Positions 17,889-27,769 of a stretch of 64,000 nt of DNA are shown here, one piece after another (position 1 is the first letter of the stretch; each line of letters opens with the position of its first letter). The position numbers were made by a program, and so were the translations under genes. The stretch comes from Planctomycetota bacterium (GTDB lineage Bacteria; Planctomycetota; Phycisphaerae; Phycisphaerales; SM1A02), in the NCBI GenBank assembly GCA_021414025.1, contig JAIOPG010000007.1:366008-430007 (forward strand), written 5' to 3'. The notes beneath the pieces were generated by a model, which had not been told where the DNA came from, searched no databases, and saw nothing but the letters and a program-made list of their open reading frames with translations.

Positions 17889-19840
17889 TTGCGCTCGTTC
17901 TCCGATCGATTTTGCCGATCCATGCTTTCCTGGCGCACGCGGGCGGCCTCCGCCTGGAGGGCGCGGTAGGACTCCATCTCCGGCGGCTCCGGCAGCGCCG
18001 TGGCCAGCGTCATCGCCTCGCTCAGCGGGTTCTCCTTCAGTTCCATGGCAATCTGGTCCTTCACCGCGTCGTACATCATCCGCCGCTGCTCCTCGCTGGC
18101 CTTGTTGTAGATGGTCAATCGATCCAGCAGCGGCTGGTTGTTGTCGCGGACCAGCGCGATCAACACGTCCTCGACGCTGCGCTGGATGTCGCTGACGAGA
18201 TCCGCCATGCGCTTTTCGCCGAATTTGTTGACGAAGTCGGTGTAGCGGTTGCCCTGGAAATAATCGGTCAGGTCCTTGGCGAATTTCAGGCTTTCGTCGA
18301 GAACCTTCCTGCGCCCCAGCAGCAGCCCCTCGCGGAAGCCGCGCTGCAGCACCGCGTAGACGTCGGTGCGGGCGACGTCGGGAACCATTTCGTACTCCCC
18401 GTAGGTGGCGTCGCGGACAAAATCCTCCAGCGACTTCTCATATTTGTTGCTGGGAATCAGGCCGCCGCGCCCGTAGAGCTTGTCCAGGTGGTCGAGGATC
18501 TCCTGGGCCCCCGCGTAGTCGCCCACGCGGAAGAGCTGGCGGATCGCCTGGGACATGAAGTTTTCGTGGAAGTCGCAGAAAGTGTCGCTGCCGGCGCCGC
18601 GGGTCTTGTAGTGCTTCTCGTACAGCGCCAGAAAATACTTCTCGATCGATTTGATCCAGCGGTTGTCCTGCAGCCGCGTGGGATTGTCGTTGGAAAAGGG
18701 ATCGATGGCCATCAGGCCGGAGTGGTTCATCGCCTGCATCGCCTGGATCGTCATGCGGTCGTTGTTCATGACCTTGTAGGCGTCGTCCGGCGCGCCGTAG
18801 CGCAGCTCCCCCTGCTCGGCGCCGATGCGGCTCCAGTAGAAGGCGTGGGCCTGCGGGTGCCGCCAGTCCAGCGGGCCGAAGTCGCGGGTGTAGTCCGCCA
18901 TCTTGGCGGGATCCATGTTGTAGTCGTCCAGCAGCACGCGCTTGCGCAGAAAAAGCAGCAGCGCATTGAGCGCCGCCTGCTGGTTGGGCTTGGAGAGCAC
19001 GCGGTCGAAGGCGACGAAGATGGGATCGTTGGCCTTGAATTTCTTCTCCAGGCCCAGGATCTTGGCGTAGGGCGAGGACTTGACCGCCATCCACTTGCCC
19101 AGGTTGAGCAGGAACTCCTTGTCCAGCTTGAAACGGAATTGCTTGTCGAAGGGGGTGAACTCCGCGGTCAACTGGTCGACGAGGGCGCCGACCTCGGGAT
19201 TCTTCTGCACCAGCTCCTCGACCGTGTCCGGCGCGGTGGCGACCGCGCGCATCCACTTCTCGCGGTCCTCCTGGGCATAGGGCGGCACGCCCAGGAGATA
19301 TTGCCACTCCTTGGCGAACTCGCGCTTGTAGTAGAGGTGCGCGTCATCGGAGACGCCGTCGATCTTGTGGGCGAACCAGAAGGAAAGCTCCTTGTTCAGG
19401 CCGAGGTCGTTGGGGTTGTAGCGCAGCCCCTTGTTGCGCACCAGGTCGATGCCGGCGTTCACCCAGGACCAGCGCTCCTCGGGCGTGTTGGTCAGGACCG
19501 AGATGTTGTAGGCCATGTTATGGCCGTGGAAACCCCAGACCTCGGCGAAGCGCGGCTGCAGCTTGGTGATCAGGTCCGCGTCCGCCATCGCCTCGTAGAA
19601 GAGCCCCTGCTCCTTCTGCGCCTGCAGCTTGATCCAGAGATAGTCGGCGAGCACGCCGCGCAGCGCTCCGATGGCGGTGCCGATGGCGATGATCGGCGGA
19701 GCCCCCTCCACCGGATCGGCGGTGTAGCGCAGCCCCGCCTTGTTGGCCTGCTCGAGCAGGCTCGGAACGGCGTTGCCGCTCACCACCGCCCCCGCGGCGA
19801 AGATCAACAGGCAGATGCATTGGATGAGTCGGTCGCGCAT
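17885..19840 (-). CDS. Large membrane-anchored helical protein, unknown function
   Basis: The 651-residue protein has one N-terminal hydrophobic segment ([18 protein letters not shown]), an uncleaved anchor or signal peptide. The long soluble part is helical and rich in aromatic and charged residues. The region [29 protein letters not shown] (about 85-115) and later [15 protein letters not shown]-type helices resemble tetratricopeptide-like repeats, an impression only. I do not recognise the family. Next to an ABC permease and overlapping FAH by ATGA, it is probably an extracytoplasmic accessory subunit of the transporter. Codon use matches its neighbours. Confidence 0.8.
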   Translation of the reverse strand: MRDRLIQCICLLIFAAGAVVSGNAVPSLLEQANKAGLRYTADPVEGAPPIIAIGTAIGALRGVLADYLWIKLQAQKEQGLFYEAMADADLITKLQPRFAEVWGFHGHNMAYNISVLTNTPEERWSWVNAGIDLVRNKGLRYNPNDLGLNKELSFWFAHKIDGVSDDAHLYYKREFAKEWQYLLGVPPYAQEDREKWMRAVATAPDTVEELVQKNPEVGALVDQLTAEFTPFDKQFRFKLDKEFLLNLGKWMAVKSSPYAKILGLEKKFKANDPIFVAFDRVLSKPNQQAALNALLLFLRKRVLLDDYNMDPAKMADYTRDFGPLDWRHPQAHAFYWSRIGAEQGELRYGAPDDAYKVMNNDRMTIQAMQAMNHSGLMAIDPFSNDNPTRLQDNRWIKSIEKYFLALYEKHYKTRGAGSDTFCDFHENFMSQAIRQLFRVGDYAGAQEILDHLDKLYGRGGLIPSNKYEKSLEDFVRDATYGEYEMVPDVARTDVYAVLQRGFREGLLLGRRKVLDESLKFAKDLTDYFQGNRYTDFVNKFGEKRMADLVSDIQRSVEDVLIALVRDNNQPLLDRLTIYNKASEEQRRMMYDAVKDQIAMELKENPLSEAMTLATALPEPPEMESYRALQAEAARVRQESMDRQNRSENERK

Positions 19841-19843
19841 GGA

Positions 19844-21883
19844 TCAACCCTGCCCGCTGTAGATGGCCAGTTCTTTCCGCCGGAACGCCAGCCAACCGAC
19901 GGCGAGCGTGCCGCCCGTCCAGAGCAGGCCGACGACGGCAACCGCCTGGGTCATCCGCTCCAGGCTGACGTTGCGCCCCTTCACCAGCAGATCGTTGGCG
20001 CTGGTCTGCCCGAAGGGGCGCAGCACAAACTCCACCACCGCGGCGATGGCCCGCACCACCAACTGCACGCCGCTCTCGATCGAGCCCGGGTCGGCAGCGG
20101 AAGTCCAGAACATTAGGCTCTGGGCCAGGAAGGGCGCCAGGCTGCCGCCCAGAAAAATCGAGAAGGACAGCAGGCACGCCACCGAGAAGCTGAGCGTGGT
20201 CGCGGAGCAGACCGCAAGCATGGCCAGGAAGGAGAGCTTCACCAGGTTCACGACCATGCCGCGCAGGTAGTTCGCCTCGAAGCCGCCCACGCGGTAGAGC
20301 GCCTCCAGGCTGTCCTCGTCCCAGTTGAAGGTGTACTCGCCGGGCAGGAAGCGGTTGTTCTTGGCGTCGAACTTCAGGTTGCGGATCTGCACCTTCAGGT
20401 TGCCGTCGTCGTCGATCACGCTGGAGGGCACCGAGAGGATGTGTCCCTGGGCCGGCACGAACATGCGGTCGACCCAGGAGCCGTCGGCGAACTCGAAAAT
20501 AATCGGGTAGGAGGAGTGCGAATCGCTGCTGCCCGCGTGCATGAAGTAGCGCAGCGAGATCGTGCCGCCGAGTTTCTTGGCGGGCCCCAGCCCCTCGAAG
20601 ACGAAAGTCTTGCTCTCGCCGGGATCGACCCGGCGCTGCGCCGACTGGAACTCCGCCTGCCGCTGCGTGGCGATCTCGCGGCGCACATCCTCGATGCGGC
20701 GCCGGCCGCTGTCCAGGTCGGCCTTGAGGATGGGGTCGGAGTCGATCATCGAGTTGACCACCGCCTCCAGCTTCTCGCGGTCGAGCCGTGCGTAGAACGG
20801 ACGGGCCGTGTCGCGGGCCACCAGGACCTCGTCGCGCACTGCGACGCGGTCGTACTCGTCCATGGCGGGGCGCGTCCGCATCCACTGCACGAAGATGAGA
20901 ATGCCAACGCCGCAGACCAGGAAGAGCACCGCGTTGAGTCCCACCAGCCCCGCCCACTTGCCGACCAGGTATTGGAAGCGGTCCAGCGGCTTGGTCATGA
21001 GCTGCCAGATCTGGCGGTCGCGAATCTCGAAGGCGACGGTGGCGCAGCCAAGGGTCAGCGTCATGCAGGCCGCACAGACGTAGGCGATGTCCAGGGCCCG
21101 CGACATGAAGGTCTGGATCTGGTAGCGCAGCGGGCTCGTGCCATCGATGAAGAGCGGCAGCAGCGGCAGCGCCACCAGCACGATGGCGATGAAGGCGACG
21201 CTGATGCGCAGGCGGATCGACTCGCGGACCAGGGTCTGGGCCACGGCGCACCAGCCCGTCCGTCCCCCCAGCAGCGCGATGAGCAGGCGGGTCAGCAGCG
21301 CGAAGGAGAGCAGCAGCGCGGCGATGCCCGCGGCAACGAAGGCCAGCGCGAAGGCGCCGCGCGAGACCGCCGGCACCACGATCGCGGCGGCCAGGCCCAT
21401 GACGCAGAGATAGGGAAGGAAGAGCTCCAGCCAGAGCGCCAGCAGCGCCGAGATCAGCAGCAGGCCGGCGACCACCAGCGGCGAGGTCGGCCGCTCGACC
21501 AGGAAGACCGGCGACCAGGTGGGAAACTGCGGGGCGAGCAGCACGTCCGAGACCAGTGAAGGATCAAGGATCTTCCCCTGCCGGTCGAACAATTCCCCGC
21601 CCATCGAGCGCAGGCGGCTGCTTTCGAACTTGCCCTGGGTGGTCTCCACTTCGCCGCGCTCGACCAGGGCGACGCTGACGGGATCGCGCTCCGCCAGGTT
21701 GGCGCCGCGCACGACCGACTCGATGGCGTCGCGCTGGGTTTGCAATCGGAAGCTGGCCGCGAAGAAGGGCGACATGAGCGCCAGCACCGCGAGGAACGCG
21801 AGCGCCGAGGCGACGGCCTTGACGCGCGTGCTCTCGAAGCGGTGGTTCCATCGCCACCATCGCTCCCGAAAGGGCTGCGTCAA
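19844..21883 (-). CDS. ABC-2-type permease with a large extracytoplasmic domain
   Basis: The 679-residue protein has about nine hydrophobic helices. One lies near residue 30, two to four pairs lie between about 135 and 350 (for example VVAGLLLISALLALWLELF and AYVCAACMTLTLGCATVAF), and the rest lie after 560. The helix pattern with FEIRDRQIWQLMTKPLDRFQYLVGKW is the ABC-2/NosY coupling region. Two soluble blocks, about 55-125 and about 360-555, probably face the periplasm. The second is beta-rich (KTFVFEGLGPAKKLGG, SSYPIIFEFADGSW). It is encoded directly after its ATPase, with a 4-nt overlap. The substrate is unknown. Confidence 0.85.
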   Translation of the reverse strand: MTQPFRERWWRWNHRFESTRVKAVASALAFLAVLALMSPFFAASFRLQTQRDAIESVVRGANLAERDPVSVALVERGEVETTQGKFESSRLRSMGGELFDRQGKILDPSLVSDVLLAPQFPTWSPVFLVERPTSPLVVAGLLLISALLALWLELFLPYLCVMGLAAAIVVPAVSRGAFALAFVAAGIAALLLSFALLTRLLIALLGGRTGWCAVAQTLVRESIRLRISVAFIAIVLVALPLLPLFIDGTSPLRYQIQTFMSRALDIAYVCAACMTLTLGCATVAFEIRDRQIWQLMTKPLDRFQYLVGKWAGLVGLNAVLFLVCGVGILIFVQWMRTRPAMDEYDRVAVRDEVLVARDTARPFYARLDREKLEAVVNSMIDSDPILKADLDSGRRRIEDVRREIATQRQAEFQSAQRRVDPGESKTFVFEGLGPAKKLGGTISLRYFMHAGSSDSHSSYPIIFEFADGSWVDRMFVPAQGHILSVPSSVIDDDGNLKVQIRNLKFDAKNNRFLPGEYTFNWDEDSLEALYRVGGFEANYLRGMVVNLVKLSFLAMLAVCSATTLSFSVACLLSFSIFLGGSLAPFLAQSLMFWTSAADPGSIESGVQLVVRAIAAVVEFVLRPFGQTSANDLLVKGRNVSLERMTQAVAVVGLLWTGGTLAVGWLAFRRKELAIYSGQG

Positions 21884-23073
21884 GGGGATGGGCTCCCGCC
21901 GGACTTCGGATCGTCGCCCAGGAGGCCTTCGAGCATGCTTCGATCAACATCCTTGGCGGGCTTGGCCGGCGGCGGCATCCGCGGCTTGTCCGCCGGCGCA
22001 CTGCCTTCCTTGGCGAGCTCCGCCAGCAGCTCCGATGCCGGCGCCGTTTCCCTGGGCTTCGCCGCGGGCACCACGCGGGCGGGCGCGGGCGCCGGCTCGC
22101 TGGCCAGCTGCTCGACCAGCTCGCCACCCTCGCTCGCGTCGGCGGAGAGGAATGCCGCGGTCTTGCCGCCGTGCAGGGCGCCGCTGTTGGAGACCTGCTC
22201 GGCCTTGGCCTGGGCCACGATTTTCATGAAGAGGTCCTCAAGCTTCTGCCGCGGAGCGTGGGTGTTCTCGATGCCGGCCCCCTCGGCGTCCTGCAGCAGC
22301 CGCTCGATCTTCGAGAGCGTCTCCGGCCGGAGCCGCTGCGTCTGAATGACGGTGTGATCGGTGTCCTCCAGCAGCTCGTCGCCGCTGCCGCTGGCGCGGA
22401 TCTTTCCACCGTAGAGCACGGCCATGCGATCGCAGACATCCTCAACATCCGCCAGCAGATGGCTGGAGAGCAGAATGGTCTTGCCGCGCCGGCCCAGCTC
22501 AAGCAGCAGATCCTTCACCTGCCGCGTGCCGATCGGGTCGAGGCCGCTGGTGGGCTCGTCCAGAATCAGGAAATCCGGATCGTTCACCAGGGCCTGCGCC
22601 AGTCCCAGACGCCGCGCCATGCCTTTGGAGAATTCGCCGACCCGCCGCCGGCCCACCTGGTTCAGGCCGACCATCTCCAGCAGTTCCTCGCAGCGCCGCC
22701 GCCGCGTCCGCCGCTCCAGGCCGAACAATTTTCCGTAGTAGTCCAGCGTCTCCATCGGATTGAGGAAGCGGTAGAGGTAGCTCTCCTCGGGCAGGTAGCC
22801 GATGCGCGACTTCACCTTGACGTCGTCCGGGGCGTGGCCGAGCACGGTGAGACGGCCGTGGGTCGGGCGCAGCAGGCCCAGAATCATCTTGATGGTGGTG
22901 CTCTTGCCACTGCCGTTGGGGCCCAGCAATCCAAAGATCTCGTGCTGGCGGATGTCGAAGTCGATGCCGTCCACCGCGACGGCCTTGGCTCGCATCCAGA
23001 AGTCGGAGAAGACCTTGGTCAGGCCCACCGCCTGCACAGCCAGATCCGGGCTCGACTGCGAGGAGCGCGCCAT
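21880..23073 (-). CDS. ABC transporter ATP-binding protein with a long C-terminal tail
   Basis: The 397-residue protein has Walker A GPNGSGKST (about 45-53), the ABC signature in EFSKGMARRLGLAQAL, Walker B FLILDEPTSGLDP and the His-switch in LLSSHLLADVEDVC. Residues about 250-397 are an extension rich in Ala, Pro and Glu, ending with DRSMLEGLLGDDPK. The NosF/CcmA-like subfamily usually ends near 300-320 residues. It energises the adjacent ABC-2 permease. Start ATG 23073 overlaps the HflK-like stop by one base (TGATG). A longer open frame upstream runs only through that gene. Confidence 0.92.
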   Translation of the reverse strand: MARSSQSSPDLAVQAVGLTKVFSDFWMRAKAVAVDGIDFDIRQHEIFGLLGPNGSGKSTTIKMILGLLRPTHGRLTVLGHAPDDVKVKSRIGYLPEESYLYRFLNPMETLDYYGKLFGLERRTRRRRCEELLEMVGLNQVGRRRVGEFSKGMARRLGLAQALVNDPDFLILDEPTSGLDPIGTRQVKDLLLELGRRGKTILLSSHLLADVEDVCDRMAVLYGGKIRASGSGDELLEDTDHTVIQTQRLRPETLSKIERLLQDAEGAGIENTHAPRQKLEDLFMKIVAQAKAEQVSNSGALHGGKTAAFLSADASEGGELVEQLASEPAPAPARVVPAAKPRETAPASELLAELAKEGSAPADKPRMPPPAKPAKDVDRSMLEGLLGDDPKSGGSPSP

Positions 23074-24506
23074 CACTTGTTCTCCCGGCCGAATCCCTGC
23101 GTGCCCTTGTCGTTGAGCCGCCGCCCCGCCGCGTCGAGCACGGTCTGCTTGACGCCCAGCTCCCAGCTTGGGCGCAGCGCTTCCAGCGCCTGTGCGGCCC
23201 TCTTGCGCCGGGCCATGTCGGCGTTGCGCCGCACCTGCATGACCTCCGGGCTCGAGGCGATGCTGATCTGGCTCTGCCCCACACCCGGCGGCATGGAGAA
23301 GACCTCGACCTCGCTCTGGGTCAGCACGCTGCGCAGGCCGTCGAGCCAGAGCTGCCGCGCGAGTTGGCGCGGATTCTGCTCCCACGTGTCGCGCAGGCCC
23401 TCGATGCGGCGAACCTCCTTGCCCAAGCTGGAGGTGATCGCGCTCTGGTAGCTCTTGGCGCGGTTCACGATCGAGCTCGCGGCGCCGCCGATGTCCTTCT
23501 TCTCCAGGCGCTCGCCGATCTCGCGCAGCAGCTGGTCGGCCTTGGCCAGCTCGCCCGAGGAGAGCATCGCCTCGTAGCCGTCGATCAAACCAAGGATCTG
23601 CTCATAGTTGGGGCCCGCCGCCGAGAGCAGGCTGGCGGTGGCGTCCTGGCGGGCGCGGTCGACGACGGTCTTGGCGTCCTCCTTGCCGGTCTGCACGCGG
23701 CGCAGCACGCCGCGCACCACGAACGGGGCGCTGCGCTCCGGCAGGGTCACCTTCTGCAGCCGGATGCCGCTGGACATGCCGTCGAGGACGCGCTGCGCCT
23801 CGGCCTGCACCAACGCGGCGGGCTGCTCGCGCTGATCCACCAGCTCGCTCAGCGGCATGCGCGCGATCGCGGTGGTCACGCCGCAGGAGAGCGCCACGCG
23901 GACGATGGCGTCGCCCTTCTCCAGGTCGACCGCCTGCAGGAAGCGGACGGGATCCTCGACGACGTATTCCGCAACCACCTGGACGTGGGCCAGGTCGCCG
24001 TCGCCGGTGATCACCGTGCCGTCAAAGCCCGGCTTCAGCGGCGCGTTGGGATCGGCGCCGTCGATCATCTGCTCAGTGGTGGGGTTCTTCGCCGACATGC
24101 GCGGCCAGAACTCATTGCGGAGCTCCACCACGCGCTTGGTCTCGAAGACGGTGATGTCACCGACCGGATAGGGCCAGAAGGGATTCAGCCCCGGGTTCAG
24201 GGCCTCCTGCCCGGGCTCGCCGGAGATGCGCCCGAAGATGGTGCGCACGCCGCTCATGCCCTCCTGCACGGTCTGGAATCCGCTGAAGAGGAAGGTGATG
24301 ATCAATCCGACGATGGCCACCTGCAGCAACCGGTAGGAGAGCCGCAGCGCCTCGCCAAGGCTCTGGTTCGCCGGATCCATCGCCTGGCGCATGGCGACTT
24401 CGGCGGCGACCGGCGCCGCGACCTCGAACTTGGCGCTGGCGCCGCGGCGCGGCGCCTCGGCGTCGTCCGATCCATCCTGCGGAAGCTGGTCGTCGGGTCC
24501 GGCCAT
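23073..24506 (-). CDS. SPFH/band-7 protein, HflK-like
   Basis: The 477-residue protein has an acidic 55-residue N-terminal cytoplasmic part, one membrane helix (LLQVAIVGLIITFLFSGF, about 60-77) and an SPFH domain beginning QTVQEGMSGVRTIFG. A helical coiled region follows (about 300-440, with NYEQILGLIDGYEAML). In the HflK/HflC family such proteins form cage-like rings around FtsH in the inner membrane. Here the partner genes are an ABC transporter and two further SPFH proteins, and no ftsH is present in the window. It directly abuts the HflC-like gene, with no gap. Confidence 0.85.
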   Translation of the reverse strand: MAGPDDQLPQDGSDDAEAPRRGASAKFEVAAPVAAEVAMRQAMDPANQSLGEALRLSYRLLQVAIVGLIITFLFSGFQTVQEGMSGVRTIFGRISGEPGQEALNPGLNPFWPYPVGDITVFETKRVVELRNEFWPRMSAKNPTTEQMIDGADPNAPLKPGFDGTVITGDGDLAHVQVVAEYVVEDPVRFLQAVDLEKGDAIVRVALSCGVTTAIARMPLSELVDQREQPAALVQAEAQRVLDGMSSGIRLQKVTLPERSAPFVVRGVLRRVQTGKEDAKTVVDRARQDATASLLSAAGPNYEQILGLIDGYEAMLSSGELAKADQLLREIGERLEKKDIGGAASSIVNRAKSYQSAITSSLGKEVRRIEGLRDTWEQNPRQLARQLWLDGLRSVLTQSEVEVFSMPPGVGQSQISIASSPEVMQVRRNADMARRKRAAQALEALRPSWELGVKQTVLDAAGRRLNDKGTQGFGRENK

Positions 24507-25454
24507 TTACTTGTTTCCCGCCGGGTTCGACTGACCCCACGAGGACTTCTGCGCGGGTTGCGGAATGCCCTTGGCGTCGACGGGCGAGTCGAGGTCCATC
24601 ATGTGGAAGGGCGCCTTGTTCATGTCGGTGACGAAGGTGGTGCTGCCCGAGAGGCTGGCGCGAAGCGTGTCGAGCCAGGCGAGGAAGATGGCCAGGTCCG
24701 CCTCCTTCTTCATCTGCTCGTAGTAGCGCGTCGCCTCGGTGTTGCCGACCGCCTCGATCTCGGCGGCCCACTGCTCGGCGAAGTTGCGAATGGTGTCGGC
24801 CTGGCTCGCGGCCATGCTCTTGATGGCGTCGGCCTCGGCCTGCCCGCGGCTCTCCTCGAGATTTGCCAGCGTTTCCTGCACCGCGCTCATGCGCTTCACC
24901 ACCGCGATGGTGGTCTTGGGCGGCAGCACGACCTGGCTCAGACCCACGGTGACCGGCTCGACGCCGACCATCGGATTGCGCTTGATGTCCGCCAGCAGCG
25001 AAGTCTCCGCGTCCGGCAGCCGGCTGTTGGAGCCGATCAGATCGGCGAAGGAGAACTGGCCGACCGAGCCGCGGATGCTGGCGTTGAGCCGGGTCTCCAG
25101 CTCCTTGCTCGCCGCGTCCAGGTTGCCGTAGCCGGAGTAGAAGGCCAGCGGCGCCTCCCCCTTGGGATCGACGCGCCAGAGCAGGAAGGCCTTCACCACC
25201 ACCTGCTGCCCATCCTTGGTCAGCACCGTCTCCATGTTGCTTTCGGAAAGCTGCAGCCGCGTGTCCAGCTTGGCGACCTGGTCGATGAAGAAGGGCGCCT
25301 TGAAGTGGAGCCCCGCCTCGCGCACGATGCCTGCGGGCTTGCCGAAGCGCGTCGCCACCGCGACCTCGTGGTAGTTCACCGTGTAGGTGGTGTTGAAGAG
25401 GGTCAGGACCAGAAGGATGAAGGCGCCGGCGGCGATGGGGAGGGTCTTTGACAT
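24507..25454 (-). CDS. SPFH/band-7 protein, HflC-like
   Basis: The 315-residue protein has an N-terminal anchor (LPIAAGAFILLVLTLFNTTYTV). The SPFH domain follows (NYHEVAVATRFGKPAGIVREAG..LHFKAPFF, about 27-55), with the FGKP...PGLHFK-type pattern of HflC. The downstream helix is rich in Glu/Ala (ESRGQAEADAIKSMAASQA), the usual oligomerisation coiled coil. The size fits HflC. It sits between the seven-helix SPFH protein (15 nt upstream) and the HflK-like gene, which argues for one hetero-oligomeric membrane ring. A role as FtsH modulator is possible but not indicated by context. Confidence 0.88.
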   Translation of the reverse strand: MSKTLPIAAGAFILLVLTLFNTTYTVNYHEVAVATRFGKPAGIVREAGLHFKAPFFIDQVAKLDTRLQLSESNMETVLTKDGQQVVVKAFLLWRVDPKGEAPLAFYSGYGNLDAASKELETRLNASIRGSVGQFSFADLIGSNSRLPDAETSLLADIKRNPMVGVEPVTVGLSQVVLPPKTTIAVVKRMSAVQETLANLEESRGQAEADAIKSMAASQADTIRNFAEQWAAEIEAVGNTEATRYYEQMKKEADLAIFLAWLDTLRASLSGSTTFVTDMNKAPFHMMDLDSPVDAKGIPQPAQKSSWGQSNPAGNK

Positions 25455-25469
25455 GATGATCGTTCCTGC

Positions 25470-27632
25470 TTACTTGTCCGATTTCTTCTCGACGTAGTCG
25501 GCCAGGTTGAACCCGACTTCGGGCTGCTGCATCTGGATGTCCACGCGGATGCGGTTGGGGTCGATGCCCAGGACGTATTTCTGACGGACGTTGGAGAGGC
25601 TCTGCGAGAGCGTCTCCATCAGCTTGCGCTGCATGAAAAGCTCGGGGGCCATGTGGTAGGCGCCGGCCTGGCCCAGGACCTGGCTCGCGGTCTTGCGAGC
25701 GTCCAGATGCAGCTCCCAGCGCCGCGCCCGCGAGCGCTTGATCTGGGTGGCGATCTGCCCGCGCGTCGAGACCAGAATGTTCTCCACCACCAGGCGAGCC
25801 GCCTTGGTCTCCTCGGCGCCCTCCCCCTTCTCGCGCAGCACCGCGCGCCACGCCTCGATCGCCTCCACCGCCTGCGACGCCAGCCGCGCGTCGCCCAGCA
25901 GCGTGGCCATGGTGGTGTTCACGATGCGCTGCGCCTCCTCCTTCACCTTGCGCGCGTTCTGCGTGTCCATCGAGAGCTCCTCGTACATCGCGGCGGACTC
26001 CCCCGGCGGGCGCAGGGCCGGGATCTGCACGCTCACGACCTCGACGCCGGTGCCCTCGCGGTCAAAGGTCTGCTGGATGCGCTCGCGCAGCGCCGTGGCC
26101 AGGGCCGCCCCGCTGGGGCTGAGCACCTCGTCCAAGGGGCGCGTGGAAAGATATTGGCAGACGTCGCGGCGGGACATCTCTCGCAGGATGACCTCGCGCA
26201 TCTCGAAGCCGGCGCGGCGCACCTTGGTGTCGCTGGCGAAGTTGAGCCAGGCCAGCAGACCGTCCGGCTTGATCCGCCAGATCAGGACCAGGTCCGCGTC
26301 CACCAGGGCGAAGCGGTCGCTGATGCCGCGGGTGGCGGAGTCGCCGGGCTCGGCAGGGTTCGCGGCGGGAAGCGGCTCCAAAACCGTCGCCGCCTCGCTG
26401 CCCGCGCCCAGATCGCGCTGCACCTCGACGGCCAGCTTCGGTGCCGCGACCAGGTAGGCGTCGCGGTGCGTCTCGGCATCGGCCTCGGTGGTGGCTCCCC
26501 AGAGATTCACCTTGCCCACCTTCATGTTGCTGGTCTGCAGCGGGAGCGCGTGCACCTGGGCGATGTCGACGACCTCGGCGGTCTCGAAGGGCCAGGGCAG
26601 TTTCCACATCAGCTCGCCCTGGTGGACCCGTCCGGCGATCGATCCGCCGCGCAGCCGCACCGCCTGCTCGCCCGGACCCACCACCACGATGCAGCTCAGG
26701 GCGAAGAGCGCCACGAGCCCGATGGCCGCCAGCGCGCCGCTGCTGCGCAGCAGCAGCTTGTAGCCCCAGCTCGAGGTGATGTCGAAGCCGAACTGGTAGT
26801 TGACCGCTTCGTTGATGCCGCGGACCAGATTGTCCGGCGCCGCCAGCAGCCCGAGCACGCGGCTGTCGAAGGCGGGGCGCGGCACCTCGTTGGCGCGGCG
26901 CGGCCGGTAGAGGTTGAGCGTCCAGTTCAGGAAGATCTCGACCGCCAGCGCCACCTGGAAGCCCGCGATGCCCAGCGCCATCCACTCGATGACCGCGGGG
27001 CGCTGGAAGACGTGGAAGACGATTCCAACCGCGATGGCCAGCGTGACCAGCGCGCTGCTGACCATGAAGCCGGCTCCGCCGCGCAGGTTCTGCCAGGCGG
27101 GCTGCTTGGACATGCCCGCCACGAAGCGCGCGAAGATGAAGGCCACCAGGGCCAATCCGATGCAGACTGCCAGTTGCCAGCCCAGTGAGCCGCCGACCGC
27201 GAAAGCGATGCCGTCGGGTCCCGGATCCTGCATCTCGCGCAGGCGGGTCCAGTTCCACATGCCCAGCCCCAGCAGGAGCAGCGCGACCGCCAGGCTCACG
27301 ATCGGCATCAGCCATCGGTGCATCTGGCCGAGCCGCCGAGCCGCGGCCTCCTGGTCGAGTGCCGAGCGCTCGAAGATGGTCTCGCCGCGCGAATGGGCCA
27401 GTTCCTCGCGCTCCAGCGACTCCAGGCGCTCCAGGTTGTGCTGGTGGAAGACGACGGCCAGGGCCGCCCAGACGGGCAGGCCGCACAGCACCATGGACGA
27501 GGCGACGACCAGCGTGGTGTCGCCGGCCAGACGCCCGAAAATCAGCAGCGCAACACCGGTCGCGAACTGGAGCGCGAACCCGAGGATCGAGACGCGGCAG
27601 GCTTGCTGGTAGGAAAAGTGATCGATTCTCAT
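25470..27632 (-). CDS. Polytopic SPFH protein: seven membrane helices fused to a band-7 domain
   Basis: From ATG 27632 the product is 720 residues; an upstream TTG frame adds 7 codons without support. Six hydrophobic helices occupy about 12-270 (e.g. VSILGFALQFATGVALLIFG, PIVSLAVALLLLGLGMW, VIEWMALGIAGFQVALAVEI). A seventh (ALAAIGLVALFALSCIVVV, about 310-328) leads into the SPFH domain, which starts GPGEQAVRLRGG. The C-terminal helix region has EAQRIVNTTMATLLGDA, as in HflK. Ordinary HflK/HflC have a single anchor, so this architecture is unusual. It is first in the operon, with a possible -10 (TACTAT) 21 nt upstream. Confidence 0.85.
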   Translation of the reverse strand: MRIDHFSYQQACRVSILGFALQFATGVALLIFGRLAGDTTLVVASSMVLCGLPVWAALAVVFHQHNLERLESLEREELAHSRGETIFERSALDQEAAARRLGQMHRWLMPIVSLAVALLLLGLGMWNWTRLREMQDPGPDGIAFAVGGSLGWQLAVCIGLALVAFIFARFVAGMSKQPAWQNLRGGAGFMVSSALVTLAIAVGIVFHVFQRPAVIEWMALGIAGFQVALAVEIFLNWTLNLYRPRRANEVPRPAFDSRVLGLLAAPDNLVRGINEAVNYQFGFDITSSWGYKLLLRSSGALAAIGLVALFALSCIVVVGPGEQAVRLRGGSIAGRVHQGELMWKLPWPFETAEVVDIAQVHALPLQTSNMKVGKVNLWGATTEADAETHRDAYLVAAPKLAVEVQRDLGAGSEAATVLEPLPAANPAEPGDSATRGISDRFALVDADLVLIWRIKPDGLLAWLNFASDTKVRRAGFEMREVILREMSRRDVCQYLSTRPLDEVLSPSGAALATALRERIQQTFDREGTGVEVVSVQIPALRPPGESAAMYEELSMDTQNARKVKEEAQRIVNTTMATLLGDARLASQAVEAIEAWRAVLREKGEGAEETKAARLVVENILVSTRGQIATQIKRSRARRWELHLDARKTASQVLGQAGAYHMAPELFMQRKLMETLSQSLSNVRQKYVLGIDPNRIRVDIQMQQPEVGFNLADYVEKKSDK

Positions 27633-27653
27633 GGTGCCAACTTGGGTTTGCAA

Positions 27654-27659
27654 ATAGTA
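27654..27659 (-). promoter_or_regulatory. Possible -10 element (TACTAT) of the SPFH/ABC operon
   Basis: Minus-strand TACTAT lies 21 nt before the ATG at 27632. No good -35 and no Shine-Dalgarno sequence were seen. It is in the 137-bp gap shared with the divergent permease gene, whose own candidate -10 is TACTCT at 27727-27732. Confidence 0.4.
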
Positions 27660-27769
27660 TCGCAGACGGACGCGGAGCGGGCGAATCGGCGTTACGAACC
27701 GAGGTGATCCGGGTTCTCGCCCGCGTTACTCTTGGCGAACCATTTTCCCTCCCCCCCGAAGGAACCCGC

